Shown in pieces: positions 51,466-60,269 of a stretch of DNA of 63,067 nucleotides. The position numbers and the translations under genes are program-made. Position 1 is the first letter of the stretch. Each line of letters begins with the position of its first letter. The DNA is taken from assembly GCA_025363475.1 (NCBI GenBank), contig JANYDS010000031.1, forward strand, positions 1 to 63,067, read 5' to 3'. The notes under the pieces are model-generated. The model ran no database searches. It worked only from the letters and a program-made list of their open reading frames with translations, and was not told where the DNA came from. The DNA is from Terriglobia bacterium (GTDB taxonomy: Bacteria > Acidobacteriota > Terriglobia > Bryobacterales > Bryobacteraceae).

Positions 51466-52593
51466 ATGCATTTCGGCTTATCTGAAACCCAGCAAACCAT
51501 CAAGAAATCGGCGAAGGAATTCTTTTCTGCCGAGTGTCCCATGCCCGAAGTCCGCCGTCTGATGGAAACCGAACACGCCATGGACGACGCGCTTTGGAAA
51601 AAATTCGCCGAACAGGGCTGGACCGGCATCATCTTTCCCGAGAGTTATGACGGTTTCGGTCTCGGCATTTTTGAAATGGCGATTGCGCTTGAAGAGATGG
51701 GCCGCGCCCTGGTCCCCGGGCCTTTCATCAGCACGGTTCTGCTTGCGGGGACTGTGCTGGAGCGTGCGGGCAGTCAAGAGCAAAAGCAGAAATATCTGGG
51801 CGCCATCTGCCGCGGTGAAGCTAAATCAACGGTGGCTTTGCTGGAACGCAGCGGGTCCTGGAATCTGGATTCCGTGATGGTTCGCGCGAAACATCAGGAT
51901 GATGGCAGTTACACGATCAGCGGCGACAAGCTTTTCGTGACCGATGCGGGCATTGCTGATTTCCTTCTCGTTGCCGTTCGCATTGAAGACGCCGTGGCGC
52001 TGCTGCTTGTCCCTTCAGATGCGCCGGGTTTGACAAAAACTCTGATGCCTGGAGTAGACCTCACGCGGCGTCTGTATCAAGTGTCCTTCAACAAAGTCAA
52101 CGTACCGGCAGCCAACCTGCTGGCGCGTGGCCCCAAAGCCCGCGAAGCACTGGAGGCAGCGCTTGATGTCGCCTGTGTGGGTCTGACTGCGGAGATGGTG
52201 GGTGGCATGCAGCGCCTGCTCGACATCACGGTCGAGTACGCCAAAACCCGCAAACAGTTTGGCAAACCGATTGGTACTTTTCAGGCCGTACAGCACCAGT
52301 GCGCTGACATGCTCTTCCTGCTGGAAGGGGCGCGGTCTTCCGCATACTACGCGGCGTGGATGCTCAGCGAAAATGACCCCGGCGCAAAGGCTGCTGTATC
52401 GGTAGCAAAGGCCTACGCCAGCGAAGGCTATCGCGATGCGGGCAATAAGTCGATTCAGGTCCAGGGCGGTATGGGTTTCACCTGGGAAAATGATGCCCAT
52501 TTGTTCTATCGCCGCGCCAAAGCTTCAGAGCTCGCTTTTGGCGACGCCACGTTCCACCGCGAGCGTTTGGCGCAGATCATCATCGACAAATAA
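51466..52593 (+). CDS. Acyl-CoA dehydrogenase (small-subunit-like)
   Basis: 375 aa. MHFGLSETQQTIKKSAKEFF, GIIFPESYDGFGLGIFEMAI, DGSYTISGDKLFVTDAGIAD and YAKTRKQFGKPIGTFQAVQH are ACAD features, and QVQGGMGFTWENDAHLFYRR takes the place of the usual base-containing loop, so this may be the non-catalytic partner. It would assemble with the ACAD just upstream (10-bp gap). The chain length of the acyl-CoA substrate cannot be read from sequence. Confidence 0.87.
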   Translation: MHFGLSETQQTIKKSAKEFFSAECPMPEVRRLMETEHAMDDALWKKFAEQGWTGIIFPESYDGFGLGIFEMAIALEEMGRALVPGPFISTVLLAGTVLERAGSQEQKQKYLGAICRGEAKSTVALLERSGSWNLDSVMVRAKHQDDGSYTISGDKLFVTDAGIADFLLVAVRIEDAVALLLVPSDAPGLTKTLMPGVDLTRRLYQVSFNKVNVPAANLLARGPKAREALEAALDVACVGLTAEMVGGMQRLLDITVEYAKTRKQFGKPIGTFQAVQHQCADMLFLLEGARSSAYYAAWMLSENDPGAKAAVSVAKAYASEGYRDAGNKSIQVQGGMGFTWENDAHLFYRRAKASELAFGDATFHRERLAQIIIDK

Positions 52594-52603
52594 CGGCTTA
52601 TTG

Positions 52604-53581
52604 ATGGCACAGATTCAAACGGTACGCGGGCCGATCGAATCGGCGGACCTTGGCACCACGCTGATGCATGAGCATGTCTTCGTGCTCGATGCGGAACTGG
52701 TCCAGAATTATCCGGAAGAGTGGGGTTCGGAAGATCAGCGCGTGGCCGATGCAATCACGCGGATGAATGAACTCAAGGCCAGCGGCGTCGACAGCCTGGT
52801 GGATCTCACCGTCACAGGCCTCGGGCGTTACATCCCCCGCATCCAGCGAATCGCCGAACAAACCAGTCTGAATATCATTGTGGCGACGGGAATTTATACC
52901 TACAACGAACTGCCGGAATTTTTCCATTATCGCGGCCCCGGCGGCCTGCTGGGTGGTGCAGAGCCCATGATTGAGATGTTTGTCCGTGATATTACCCAGG
53001 GCATCGCCAACACAGGTGTCAAGGCCGGCATTCTGAAATGTGCCACGGATCGTTTGGGAGTAACTCCCGATATTGACCGCGCCCTGCGAGCGACGGCAAA
53101 AGCGCACCGCCTTACCGGCGCCCCGATTTCAACTCATACGCACGCACGGAAAAAGGTAGGGCTGGACCAGCAGCGCATCTTCGCCGAAGAAGGAGTGGAT
53201 TTGTCGAGGGTCATCATCGGGCACTGTGGCGACACTACGGACCTTGACTATCTGGAAGAACTGCTCCGCAACGGCTCTTACCTGGGCATGGATCGTTTTG
53301 GCATCGACAGCATCCTGAGTTTTAAAGATCGTGTCAACACCGTCACCGCTCTGTGCGAAAAGGGCTTTGCCGAAAAGCTTGTGCTTTCCCATGACGCTGC
53401 TTGTTTCTTGCACTGGATGCCTGAACACCTGATCCCAGCCGTCCTGCCAAAGTGGAACTACCTGCATATCCACCGCGATGTAATCCCTGCACTGAAACAG
53501 GAAGGCGTCACCGAAGCACAAATTGAAACCATGATGGTTCGCAATCCGCGCCGCATTTTTGAAAACCAGGGTACTTACTAA
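52604..53581 (+). CDS. Phosphotriesterase-family hydrolase (probable lactonase)
   Basis: 325 aa from the ATG at 52604. Amidohydrolase-like metal ligands: TTLMHEHVFVLDAE (HxH), ILKCATDRLGV (the bridging Lys), THTHARKKVGLD and IIGHCGDTTDLDYLEELL (two His), and LVLSHDAACFLHWM (Asp). PTE-family proteins in metabolic operons are often lactonases (phosphotriesterase-like lactonases) that open gamma- or delta-lactones. In this operon that would yield a 4- or 5-hydroxy acid for the ligase and kinase. Its stop overlaps the ligase start (TAATG). Confidence 0.82.
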   Translation: MAQIQTVRGPIESADLGTTLMHEHVFVLDAELVQNYPEEWGSEDQRVADAITRMNELKASGVDSLVDLTVTGLGRYIPRIQRIAEQTSLNIIVATGIYTYNELPEFFHYRGPGGLLGGAEPMIEMFVRDITQGIANTGVKAGILKCATDRLGVTPDIDRALRATAKAHRLTGAPISTHTHARKKVGLDQQRIFAEEGVDLSRVIIGHCGDTTDLDYLEELLRNGSYLGMDRFGIDSILSFKDRVNTVTALCEKGFAEKLVLSHDAACFLHWMPEHLIPAVLPKWNYLHIHRDVIPALKQEGVTEAQIETMMVRNPRRIFENQGTY

Positions 53582-55104
53582 TGTCAGTCATACATCCATT
53601 CCGCTATGAGGGAGTCACGCGCGGACTCGACGGCATTCTGCGCTATGACACCCGGCCCGGCTCTCTGGTCCACATGCTACGGGCCGCAGTGGACCGGTTT
53701 CCTAATCGTGAAGCCCTTGTCGAACTCGGCGGCGAGCGCGTTACTTACCAGGAATTTTGGGACCGTTCAGCCCGCATTGCGGGTGGTCTGCGCGCCGCCG
53801 GCATTCAGCGTGGTGACCGCGTCGGCAACCGTTTCGGCAATGGCGTCAACTGGTGTCTGGCGTTTTTCGGCATTCAAATGACGGGCGCAATCGCCGTCCC
53901 GGTGAATACCCGTTTCAGCGAAACGGAGGTTGAATATGTCGTGGCCGATTCTGGTTGCAAGTACGTTTTCGCCCCAGGCCTGCCCGTACCGGATGCCAGC
54001 CCGTTCGTTGTGGACGATCTGACCGAAAAAGAGATCTCGGCGATTTTCTACACCAGCGGCACTACAGGCTTTCCCAAAGGTGCCATCACGACGCACGAGA
54101 ATTTTTTCGCCAATGCAGAAAGCTCCAGCCGAGTTGCACCCGCGCCGCTTGATTCCAATTACCGGACCCTGGTTTCAGTTCCGCTCTTTCACGTGACAGG
54201 CTGTAATTCCCAGTTTCTGGTTGCGTGTTCCGTTGGAGGCACAACGGTCATCATGCCGCAGTTCGAGGTGCAGAAGTTCCTCACCTCCATCAGTGCAGAG
54301 CACATCAACGCGCTGACATCTGTGCCTGCAATTTACTGGTTGGCGATCAATCAGCGTAACTTCCATGACTTTGATGTCTCGCATGTCACGAAGCTCAGTT
54401 ACGGAGGCGCGCCCATCGCTCCCGACTTAGTCATTCGCATCATTGAGGCTTTCCCCAACGCGCGTATTGGCAACGGCTTTGGTTTGACTGAGACCGCTGC
54501 CATGTCTACCTTCCTGCCCCATGAATACTCGCGGCTGCGGCCCGAAACCGTGGGTTTTCCCACTCCTGTAATCGACGTCAAGCTTGCTGAAACAGACGCA
54601 GGCTCTGACGTTGCGGAGTTACTCATCCGCGGCGAGAACGTCGTACCCGGTTACTGGAATAAACCGGAAGCCACTGCGGAGGCGTTTGTGGATGGCTGGC
54701 TGCGGACCGGCGATCTGGCGCGTATCGACAGTGAGGGTTTTGTTCAGATTGTTGATCGCAAAAAAGACATGGTGAATCGCGGCGGCGAGAATGTCTATTG
54801 CGTGGAAGTGGAAAACGGCATCACCGGTTTCCCTTCGGTGTTTGAGGTGGCCGTGATGGGCGTACCTGATGTCGTGATGGGCGAGAAGGTCGGTGCAGTG
54901 GTGGTACCCAAACCCGGTATGACTCTCGATGTGAATGAACTCCTGGAATATGCGGGCAGCGTACTGGCTGATTTCAAAGTGCCTCAGTTTGTGGTGGTTC
55001 GTCAGGAGCCACTGCCGCGCAACCCCGGCGGTAAGGTGATCAAGAAGTTGTTGCGCGAGACGGTCAACTGGGGCAAACAGATCAAGCGGAAAAAGGGCGA
55101 ATAA
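53581..55104 (+). CDS. Acyl-CoA ligase (AMP-forming)
   Basis: 507 aa. FYTSGTTGFPKGAITTHENF is the ATP/AMP-binding P-loop, GNGFGLTETAAMSTFLPHEY and GWLRTGDLARIDSEGF, and the C-terminal PRNPGGKVIKKLLRE with the catalytic Lys. Members activate free acids to acyl-CoA. It starts on the last base of the PTE-like gene and is followed by the MaoC gene four bases later, so the three are translated as a block. Confidence 0.93.
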   Translation: MSVIHPFRYEGVTRGLDGILRYDTRPGSLVHMLRAAVDRFPNREALVELGGERVTYQEFWDRSARIAGGLRAAGIQRGDRVGNRFGNGVNWCLAFFGIQMTGAIAVPVNTRFSETEVEYVVADSGCKYVFAPGLPVPDASPFVVDDLTEKEISAIFYTSGTTGFPKGAITTHENFFANAESSSRVAPAPLDSNYRTLVSVPLFHVTGCNSQFLVACSVGGTTVIMPQFEVQKFLTSISAEHINALTSVPAIYWLAINQRNFHDFDVSHVTKLSYGGAPIAPDLVIRIIEAFPNARIGNGFGLTETAAMSTFLPHEYSRLRPETVGFPTPVIDVKLAETDAGSDVAELLIRGENVVPGYWNKPEATAEAFVDGWLRTGDLARIDSEGFVQIVDRKKDMVNRGGENVYCVEVENGITGFPSVFEVAVMGVPDVVMGEKVGAVVVPKPGMTLDVNELLEYAGSVLADFKVPQFVVVRQEPLPRNPGGKVIKKLLRETVNWGKQIKRKKGE

Positions 55105-55108
55105 AATT

Positions 55109-55570
55109 ATGGCGCTGGTTACGGTACGAAATGCGAACGAACTCAAGGCGTTCGCGGGACAGGAACTCGGCGTCACCGCGTGGCTCGAAATCACGCAGGA
55201 GCGCATCAATCAGTTTGCTGATGCCACAGGCGACCACCAGTGGATTCACATAGATCGCGCGCGCGCAGCTATCGAATCGCCTTACGGCATCACTATTGCT
55301 CACGGCTTCCTGACGCTGTCTCTGGTAAGTCAGTTCATCCGCGAAACCGTGGACTTCTCCGGACTCAAGATGGCCATCAACTATGGCCTGAACCGTGTGC
55401 GGTTCCCGGCGGCCGTGCGGTCCGGTTCAAACATACACGCCCGCGTGGCGCTGCAGGCCGTAAAGGATCTGGCCGAAGGCGTGGAAGCGGTGTACCTGAT
55501 CACGGTGGAAACAGAAGGCTCGGACAAACCCAACTGCGTTGCCGAATGGGTAGTCCGTTATTACTGGTAA
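55109..55570 (+). CDS. MaoC-like enoyl-CoA hydratase
   Basis: 153 aa, a single hot-dog domain: ITQERINQFADATGDHQWIH and GITIAHGFLTLSLVSQF contain the hydratase-2 signature (D-x4-H and G-x3-A-H-G). It hydrates enoyl-CoA, the product expected from the ACADs in the operon. Last gene of the set; the next gene starts directly at its stop but has a signal peptide and is probably a separate function. Confidence 0.9.
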   Translation: MALVTVRNANELKAFAGQELGVTAWLEITQERINQFADATGDHQWIHIDRARAAIESPYGITIAHGFLTLSLVSQFIRETVDFSGLKMAINYGLNRVRFPAAVRSGSNIHARVALQAVKDLAEGVEAVYLITVETEGSDKPNCVAEWVVRYYW

Positions 55571-57400
55571 ATGCCCGCCCCCAACCTGCGTTGCGGCTGG
55601 CTGGTCTTTGCGCTCCTGTCGCTAATGTCGACGGGGCTGGCTGCGCAAACGCCCCCCGTTACCATGCGCATCGAGACCGAAAACAGCAGGACAATATTCC
55701 GAATCGGCGAAACCATCGGAATCAAAGCAACCCTTGCAACCAGCGCTCCAGGAACTTGGCGGGTGAACGCCTCAGGCCGTGACCGCCCTGAAATCGCGAT
55801 GGGCTTTGACCGGTTCGTTGTTTCTCCCCTGACAGGCACCAGCGATCCGCAAAGTTATCGCTTTGGTCGCGGTTTTACCGGCGGGGGCCTGGGCGGCTGG
55901 TCCCTGAGTGACAAACCATTCGTCCTGACGGTCGACTTGAACCAGTGGCTCCGTTTCGAACGGCCCGGCTTTTATCGCGTGAGGGCTGTCTTTCACGCCA
56001 CAGCCACGCAGCCTGGCAATCGCCAGTTGGGATCACTTGAATTTGAATCCAACGACATCGGCATCGAAATCTACAACGGCGACGCCGGCTGGATGACATC
56101 ACAGCTCCAGACCGATGCGGCCCTGCTCGATTCCACGCACGGCCTCACCGGCGAAGCCAGAATGGACGCCGCGCGGCGCATCTGGTATCTCGATACACCA
56201 GAATCGCTCGGCGTGGCAGCCCGCCTCCTGGGCAGCGATACGCCGCAAGTCAGCCACCTGCTGCAAACGGCTCTGCTTGGCACACAGCACCCAGACCAGG
56301 CAATCGCAGCCATGCAGGCGCTGTTCACCGGTCCGGATCAGGCCATCTCCCCCGCCTTTCTCGACACCCTCGCCGAACTGCGCAAAGTGCCCACCACCCA
56401 GTTGCGCCGCGAACTCGCCGCCGTGGTGGAAAAGAAACGAGGTCAGGCCAAAGCCATCTCGCTCAAGACCCTGCTCGATAGCATGCTGCCGGACAACATC
56501 ACAGGCAACCTTCGTTCAGAAATTGCGCTCCTTTTTCCTCAACTGCCCGCGTACCAGCAGGCTGAACTGCTCGGCCCCCAATGGAATCAAATCGCGGGGC
56601 CAGCCATGATTCCGGTGCTCCGCCAGCTCTACGACCAGATTTCGCCCGACGTTGACCAGGCCCCTCCGCTGGTAGCCACCGGCGTTGAAAAGTTGTACGC
56701 TCTTGACCCCACACAGGCCCGCCTGTTGATCCTCGAAGAAATGCGACGGGCGCTGCCGCGTCTGCCATTCCGAACCCTCGCCATGCTTCCTGATGTCACG
56801 CTCCCCGAAATGGACCAGACCTTCGCAGCCCATCTCGAACGCCTTCGCACCGACATCAGTCAGGCACTGATTGCGCGTTACGCCACAGCGTCCATACTGG
56901 GCCGCGTGAAGGCGGGTCACACCAGTCCATCTTGCGAACCCGCTCTCGTCGCTTACCTGCTGCGGGTCGAGCCCGTGACGGGAGACGCCGAACTGCGCAC
57001 CCTTCTCGCCGACCGCGTCAATCCCCACAGTGTTTGCTGGTTTATGATTCTGCCCCAAACCGCCGTGTACTACTCCGGCCCCGCCTGGGAGAAAGTCGCA
57101 GTGGAAGCGCTGGACGACGGGTCTGTTACCGTCAAGACTGGTGTCGTCAGAGCTCTCGCACAGTATGGCTCCAGTGCCGCAGCAGAACCAGTCTGGAAGG
57201 CCTTTACATACTGGCATGACTGGTGGAAAAGCCGCCCCGCCGCGATGAACGAAGAAAACCGCCGTTTCGAACAAGCCTTCCTCGAGGCCTTCATACACCC
57301 GAAGAACTGGCCAGCCACTGACTTTGCCAGAGTTCGCGATCTCTGTATTACTGACGATTGCAAAGCCCGTGCCGGCGAATACCAGCGCAACAAGAACTAG
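55571..57400 (+). CDS. Exported protein with helical repeats (HEAT-like)
   Basis: 609 aa. Signal peptide (CGWLVFALLSLMSTGLAAQ), an N-terminal beta-rich domain (~25-170: FRIGETIGIKATLATSAPGT, FYRVRAVFHATA), and from ~180 a series of short helical pairs that look like HEAT/ARM repeats. The start codon touches the MaoC stop. I do not recognise a family. The stop TAG shares the CTAG with the stop of the M16 gene on the other strand. Confidence 0.65.
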   Translation: MPAPNLRCGWLVFALLSLMSTGLAAQTPPVTMRIETENSRTIFRIGETIGIKATLATSAPGTWRVNASGRDRPEIAMGFDRFVVSPLTGTSDPQSYRFGRGFTGGGLGGWSLSDKPFVLTVDLNQWLRFERPGFYRVRAVFHATATQPGNRQLGSLEFESNDIGIEIYNGDAGWMTSQLQTDAALLDSTHGLTGEARMDAARRIWYLDTPESLGVAARLLGSDTPQVSHLLQTALLGTQHPDQAIAAMQALFTGPDQAISPAFLDTLAELRKVPTTQLRRELAAVVEKKRGQAKAISLKTLLDSMLPDNITGNLRSEIALLFPQLPAYQQAELLGPQWNQIAGPAMIPVLRQLYDQISPDVDQAPPLVATGVEKLYALDPTQARLLILEEMRRALPRLPFRTLAMLPDVTLPEMDQTFAAHLERLRTDISQALIARYATASILGRVKAGHTSPSCEPALVAYLLRVEPVTGDAELRTLLADRVNPHSVCWFMILPQTAVYYSGPAWEKVAVEALDDGSVTVKTGVVRALAQYGSSAAAEPVWKAFTYWHDWWKSRPAAMNEENRRFEQAFLEAFIHPKNWPATDFARVRDLCITDDCKARAGEYQRNKN

Positions 57401-58872
57401 TTTTCAAATACTGAGTCTGCCGGCACGATTTTTATGTCCAATGGCTTCAAGCCGAGCGGCCAGCGTTCGATCAGCTTGTCTTCATCCATGACGTCTTTGG
57501 GCTTGGCTGAGTTGTACTGAATGGATGTGCCCTCCGACGACAGCAGTTTTGTCTGCAGAGCTGAAGCATCCTTCCCTACCCCGACGATCACGAGATTCCC
57601 GGCCCTCAGGTGCTTGCGAATGGCGCGGTTTACATCAGCAGCGGTTAACTTGGCGAGGTTTGTTTTCAGGTACTCGTTGTAGTTGGGAATGCCGTAATAC
57701 AGGCTGTCGATCGCGTAGCCGAGTTCCGCAGATTTCGACTTCGTCAGCACGTTTACGAACTTTGAGAGAAAGCCGCGTGTGCGCTGAAAGTCCGCTTCGG
57801 GGATCCCCTCTTTCACCAGTTTGTTCATCTCAAACATGGCGGCCCGAAGGGCGAAACCGGCGTTGGGCGGCTCTACCGGGCGTACCCAGATCTGGAAAAT
57901 CTGCTGGTGGCGGCCGAGGTTGGGGTCGGGCTCTGTGCGGTTCATGCCGCGCGGGAAATATTCGACGTAAGCGTAGTCACCGTAGTTCAGACCACGTACT
58001 TCACGCAGCCGTATGAAGAGTCTGCCTGCGCTCTCTCGGTGCTGTCCAAGATAAGACTGCGCGACGAGCAGAGCGGGATAATCGGGGTCACCGCGCTTGA
58101 CGCTGATGGGGTAACCGAAAGACCAGGCAACGGATCGGGTATCCTTCTCGATCAGAGTCATGCGGCTGCGCTGCACGGGTTCCGGGACTTTCATATCGAA
58201 CTTATCCGGCGTGCCCGCAGGCAGTGCCGCGAAGTCTTTCTTCACCTTTTCGAGGAACTCCGGAGTGTAGCCACCTGCGATGCCGATGATCAGATTGGCC
58301 TGCGTGTAATGCGCCTTGTAAAATGCCTGAACGTCGGCGAGGGTCATCTTTTCCAGGGCTGCGCCGGTGCCCAGATTCTCATGACCGTAAGGCCGCCCGC
58401 GATAGATTTCGTTGTACATCGCTTCTTTGGCGAGCTCTTCGTCATTATTGCCGCGCAGGGAGACGCGGAGTGCATTGAGCGTATCGTCTTTCACGCGGGT
58501 GAAATCATCCGCGCGCCAGCCGGGATGCAGAATGGCATCACGCATCACGCTATAGAAGGCGTCGAGATTATCAACATGCGTGCCGCCCACGAAGGTGGTC
58601 ATTTCCTTGTCGGAATAGACGCCCACAGATGAGGCCATGGGATAGAGGGCATCCAGCATCTGTTTGTAGGTCAGGTCTTTGGTGCCACCGCTGCCGAGGA
58701 GTTCACCGGTCAGGTGCGCGAGACCCGGCTGAGTGGCAGGGTCGGAAGCGGCGCCGGTGGTGAATACGAAGCGCAGGGTGACCAGCGGGGACTTGCCGGG
58801 CAGGGCCACCACTCGCGGCGCTGCGGCGAGAGGCAACAGGCTGACGGTAAACAGGAGGACAAAGCGCTTCAT
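57397..58872 (-). CDS. M16-family peptidase subunit, non-catalytic
   Basis: 491 aa with a signal peptide. The M16 fold is clear (GLAHLTGELLGSGGTKDLTY, LNALRVSLRGNNDEELAKEA, AHYTQANLIIGIAGG, REVRGLNYGDYAYVEY), but the zinc motif HxxEH is replaced by HLTGE, so this subunit should not hydrolyse peptides by itself. It overlaps the catalytic M16 gene upstream by ATGA and probably forms a heterodimer with it, like bacterial PqqF/processing-peptidase pairs. Confidence 0.87.
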   Translation of the reverse strand: MKRFVLLFTVSLLPLAAAPRVVALPGKSPLVTLRFVFTTGAASDPATQPGLAHLTGELLGSGGTKDLTYKQMLDALYPMASSVGVYSDKEMTTFVGGTHVDNLDAFYSVMRDAILHPGWRADDFTRVKDDTLNALRVSLRGNNDEELAKEAMYNEIYRGRPYGHENLGTGAALEKMTLADVQAFYKAHYTQANLIIGIAGGYTPEFLEKVKKDFAALPAGTPDKFDMKVPEPVQRSRMTLIEKDTRSVAWSFGYPISVKRGDPDYPALLVAQSYLGQHRESAGRLFIRLREVRGLNYGDYAYVEYFPRGMNRTEPDPNLGRHQQIFQIWVRPVEPPNAGFALRAAMFEMNKLVKEGIPEADFQRTRGFLSKFVNVLTKSKSAELGYAIDSLYYGIPNYNEYLKTNLAKLTAADVNRAIRKHLRAGNLVIVGVGKDASALQTKLLSSEGTSIQYNSAKPKDVMDEDKLIERWPLGLKPLDIKIVPADSVFEN

Positions 58873-60206
58873 TTTGTACCCCCTGCGCCGGTGAGACTAA
58901 CAACCGTTCGATTCTTGTCGATTAGATATTTCTGGGCCACGCGCTGGATATCTTCCGGCGTCAGTTTCGCGTAGAGGTCGTAATAACGATTGATCGTCTC
59001 CGGGGTGCGGCGCAGTGCAACGTAACGGGCGACAGTACCGGCGATGGACTCGCTGTTACTGAGTGATTGTACAAACTCATAGCGCAGATGTTTCTTGAGT
59101 TCATCCAGTTTCTTCGCGTCAATCAGTGTGGTGGAAAACGCAGCGGCCGTGGCTTCAATCTGCTGCTCGATTTGAGGCAGATACTCGGCCTTCTTGAGAC
59201 GGGCAGTTACGCCGAATAACTCAGGGTCAATGCTGTCGGGTCCGCTGCCGAAAACGGCGTCCGCTTTTTGCTCGTCAAGAACCAGTTTCTGATACAGCGG
59301 AGATATGCGGCTGAAGCCGAGTCGTGCGATAGCGTCAAGGGCAACCGTTTCAGCGGTGTCATCACTGTAGGCCGGCCCGCGCCAGGCTACTGTTAGCCAA
59401 GGGAGGGTGGGCGTGGGCCAGTCCACATGGGCTGCACGCGGGGCTTCCTGCGCTGGTTCAGCGGGGATTGCCGCTTTGAACGAACCGCGTTTCCATGTGG
59501 CCCAGCGTTCGTCGACGAGGGCGCGGACCTTCTTGGGATCCACATCGCCGGTGACGATGATGGTGGTGTATTCGGGGCGGTAGTAGCGGTCAAAGAACTG
59601 TTTGCTGTATTCGTATTCATTGGGCATGGCCTGAACGTCTTTCAGGAAACCCATGGTGGTGTGCTGGTAAGTATGCGTTTTGAACGCGGTCTCACGCAGC
59701 ACTTCGTAGAGTTTTTCGTTGGGGTTGGCGCTGTTCTTGTTGTATTCACCGAGGACCGCGAGGGTCTCTGTCTTGAAGGCCGGCTGATCGAAGGCAAGGT
59801 GCTGGAAACGGTCTGCTTCCATGGAGAGGATTTGGGGAAGGTCTTCCTTTGAAAACGTGGTGTGGAAGGCCGTGAGGTCGTCACTGGTAAAGGCGTTGGA
59901 GGCCGCTCCCGCGCTCTGCAGGACCGCCTGATATTTTTCGGACGAGAATTCAGGTGAGCCGCGGAACATCAGGTGTTCAAAGAGATGGGCGAAGCCGCTT
60001 TTGCCTGGTTCCACTTCATTGCGGGAACCGGTACCGACGACGATGTAGAGAGCGACGATATTCGGGTAGTCGTTGGGGATGGTGATCAGGCGCAGACCGT
60101 TGGGCAGGTCTTCCTGAACCCAAGGGTAAGGGAAGATGCCGTCGGCTGCAAAGAGAGAACCGGCGGTTAGTAAAGCGAGGGCGGGTAAGAGTGTTTTGAA
60201 ATGCAT
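58869..60206 (-). CDS. M16-family zinc peptidase, catalytic subunit
   Basis: 445 aa with a signal peptide (FKTLLPALALLTAGSLFAAD). The zinc site HLFEH (His74, Glu77, His78) is in SGFAHLFEHLMFRGSPEF, and the downstream Glu in LAVLGEYNKNSANP (~Glu154) completes it. Exported, so a periplasmic peptide-degrading enzyme. The ATG at 60206 lies in the 3' arm of a 14-bp hairpin (60204-60238), which may limit translation. Coupled to the inactive partner by ATGA. Confidence 0.92.
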   Translation of the reverse strand: MHFKTLLPALALLTAGSLFAADGIFPYPWVQEDLPNGLRLITIPNDYPNIVALYIVVGTGSRNEVEPGKSGFAHLFEHLMFRGSPEFSSEKYQAVLQSAGAASNAFTSDDLTAFHTTFSKEDLPQILSMEADRFQHLAFDQPAFKTETLAVLGEYNKNSANPNEKLYEVLRETAFKTHTYQHTTMGFLKDVQAMPNEYEYSKQFFDRYYRPEYTTIIVTGDVDPKKVRALVDERWATWKRGSFKAAIPAEPAQEAPRAAHVDWPTPTLPWLTVAWRGPAYSDDTAETVALDAIARLGFSRISPLYQKLVLDEQKADAVFGSGPDSIDPELFGVTARLKKAEYLPQIEQQIEATAAAFSTTLIDAKKLDELKKHLRYEFVQSLSNSESIAGTVARYVALRRTPETINRYYDLYAKLTPEDIQRVAQKYLIDKNRTVVSLTGAGGTK

Positions 60207-60238
60207 AAGGCGGTACCGTTTCAGGGTACCGCCTTATG
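60204..60238 (-). promoter_or_regulatory. Perfect hairpin covering the M16 start codon
   Basis: CATAAGGCGGTACC (60204-60217) and GGTACCGCCTTATG (60225-60238) are perfect 14-bp inverted arms with a 7-base loop. On the minus strand the ATG of the M16 gene is the end of the 3' arm. There is no U-run after it, so it is not a classic terminator. It may sequester the start codon. Confidence 0.65.
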
Positions 60239-60269
60239 GGTTGTTACGGCTTTCGCGGCTGCAGGGAGC

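Noticed and set aside
52604-53581. Organophosphate-degrading phosphotriesterase
   Set aside because: Native substrates of the family are mostly lactones, and the operon is catabolic for acyl-CoAs; nothing suggests organophosphates.
60204-60238. Intrinsic terminator of the propeller gene
   Set aside because: No U-run follows on the minus strand and the M16 start codon lies in the stem.
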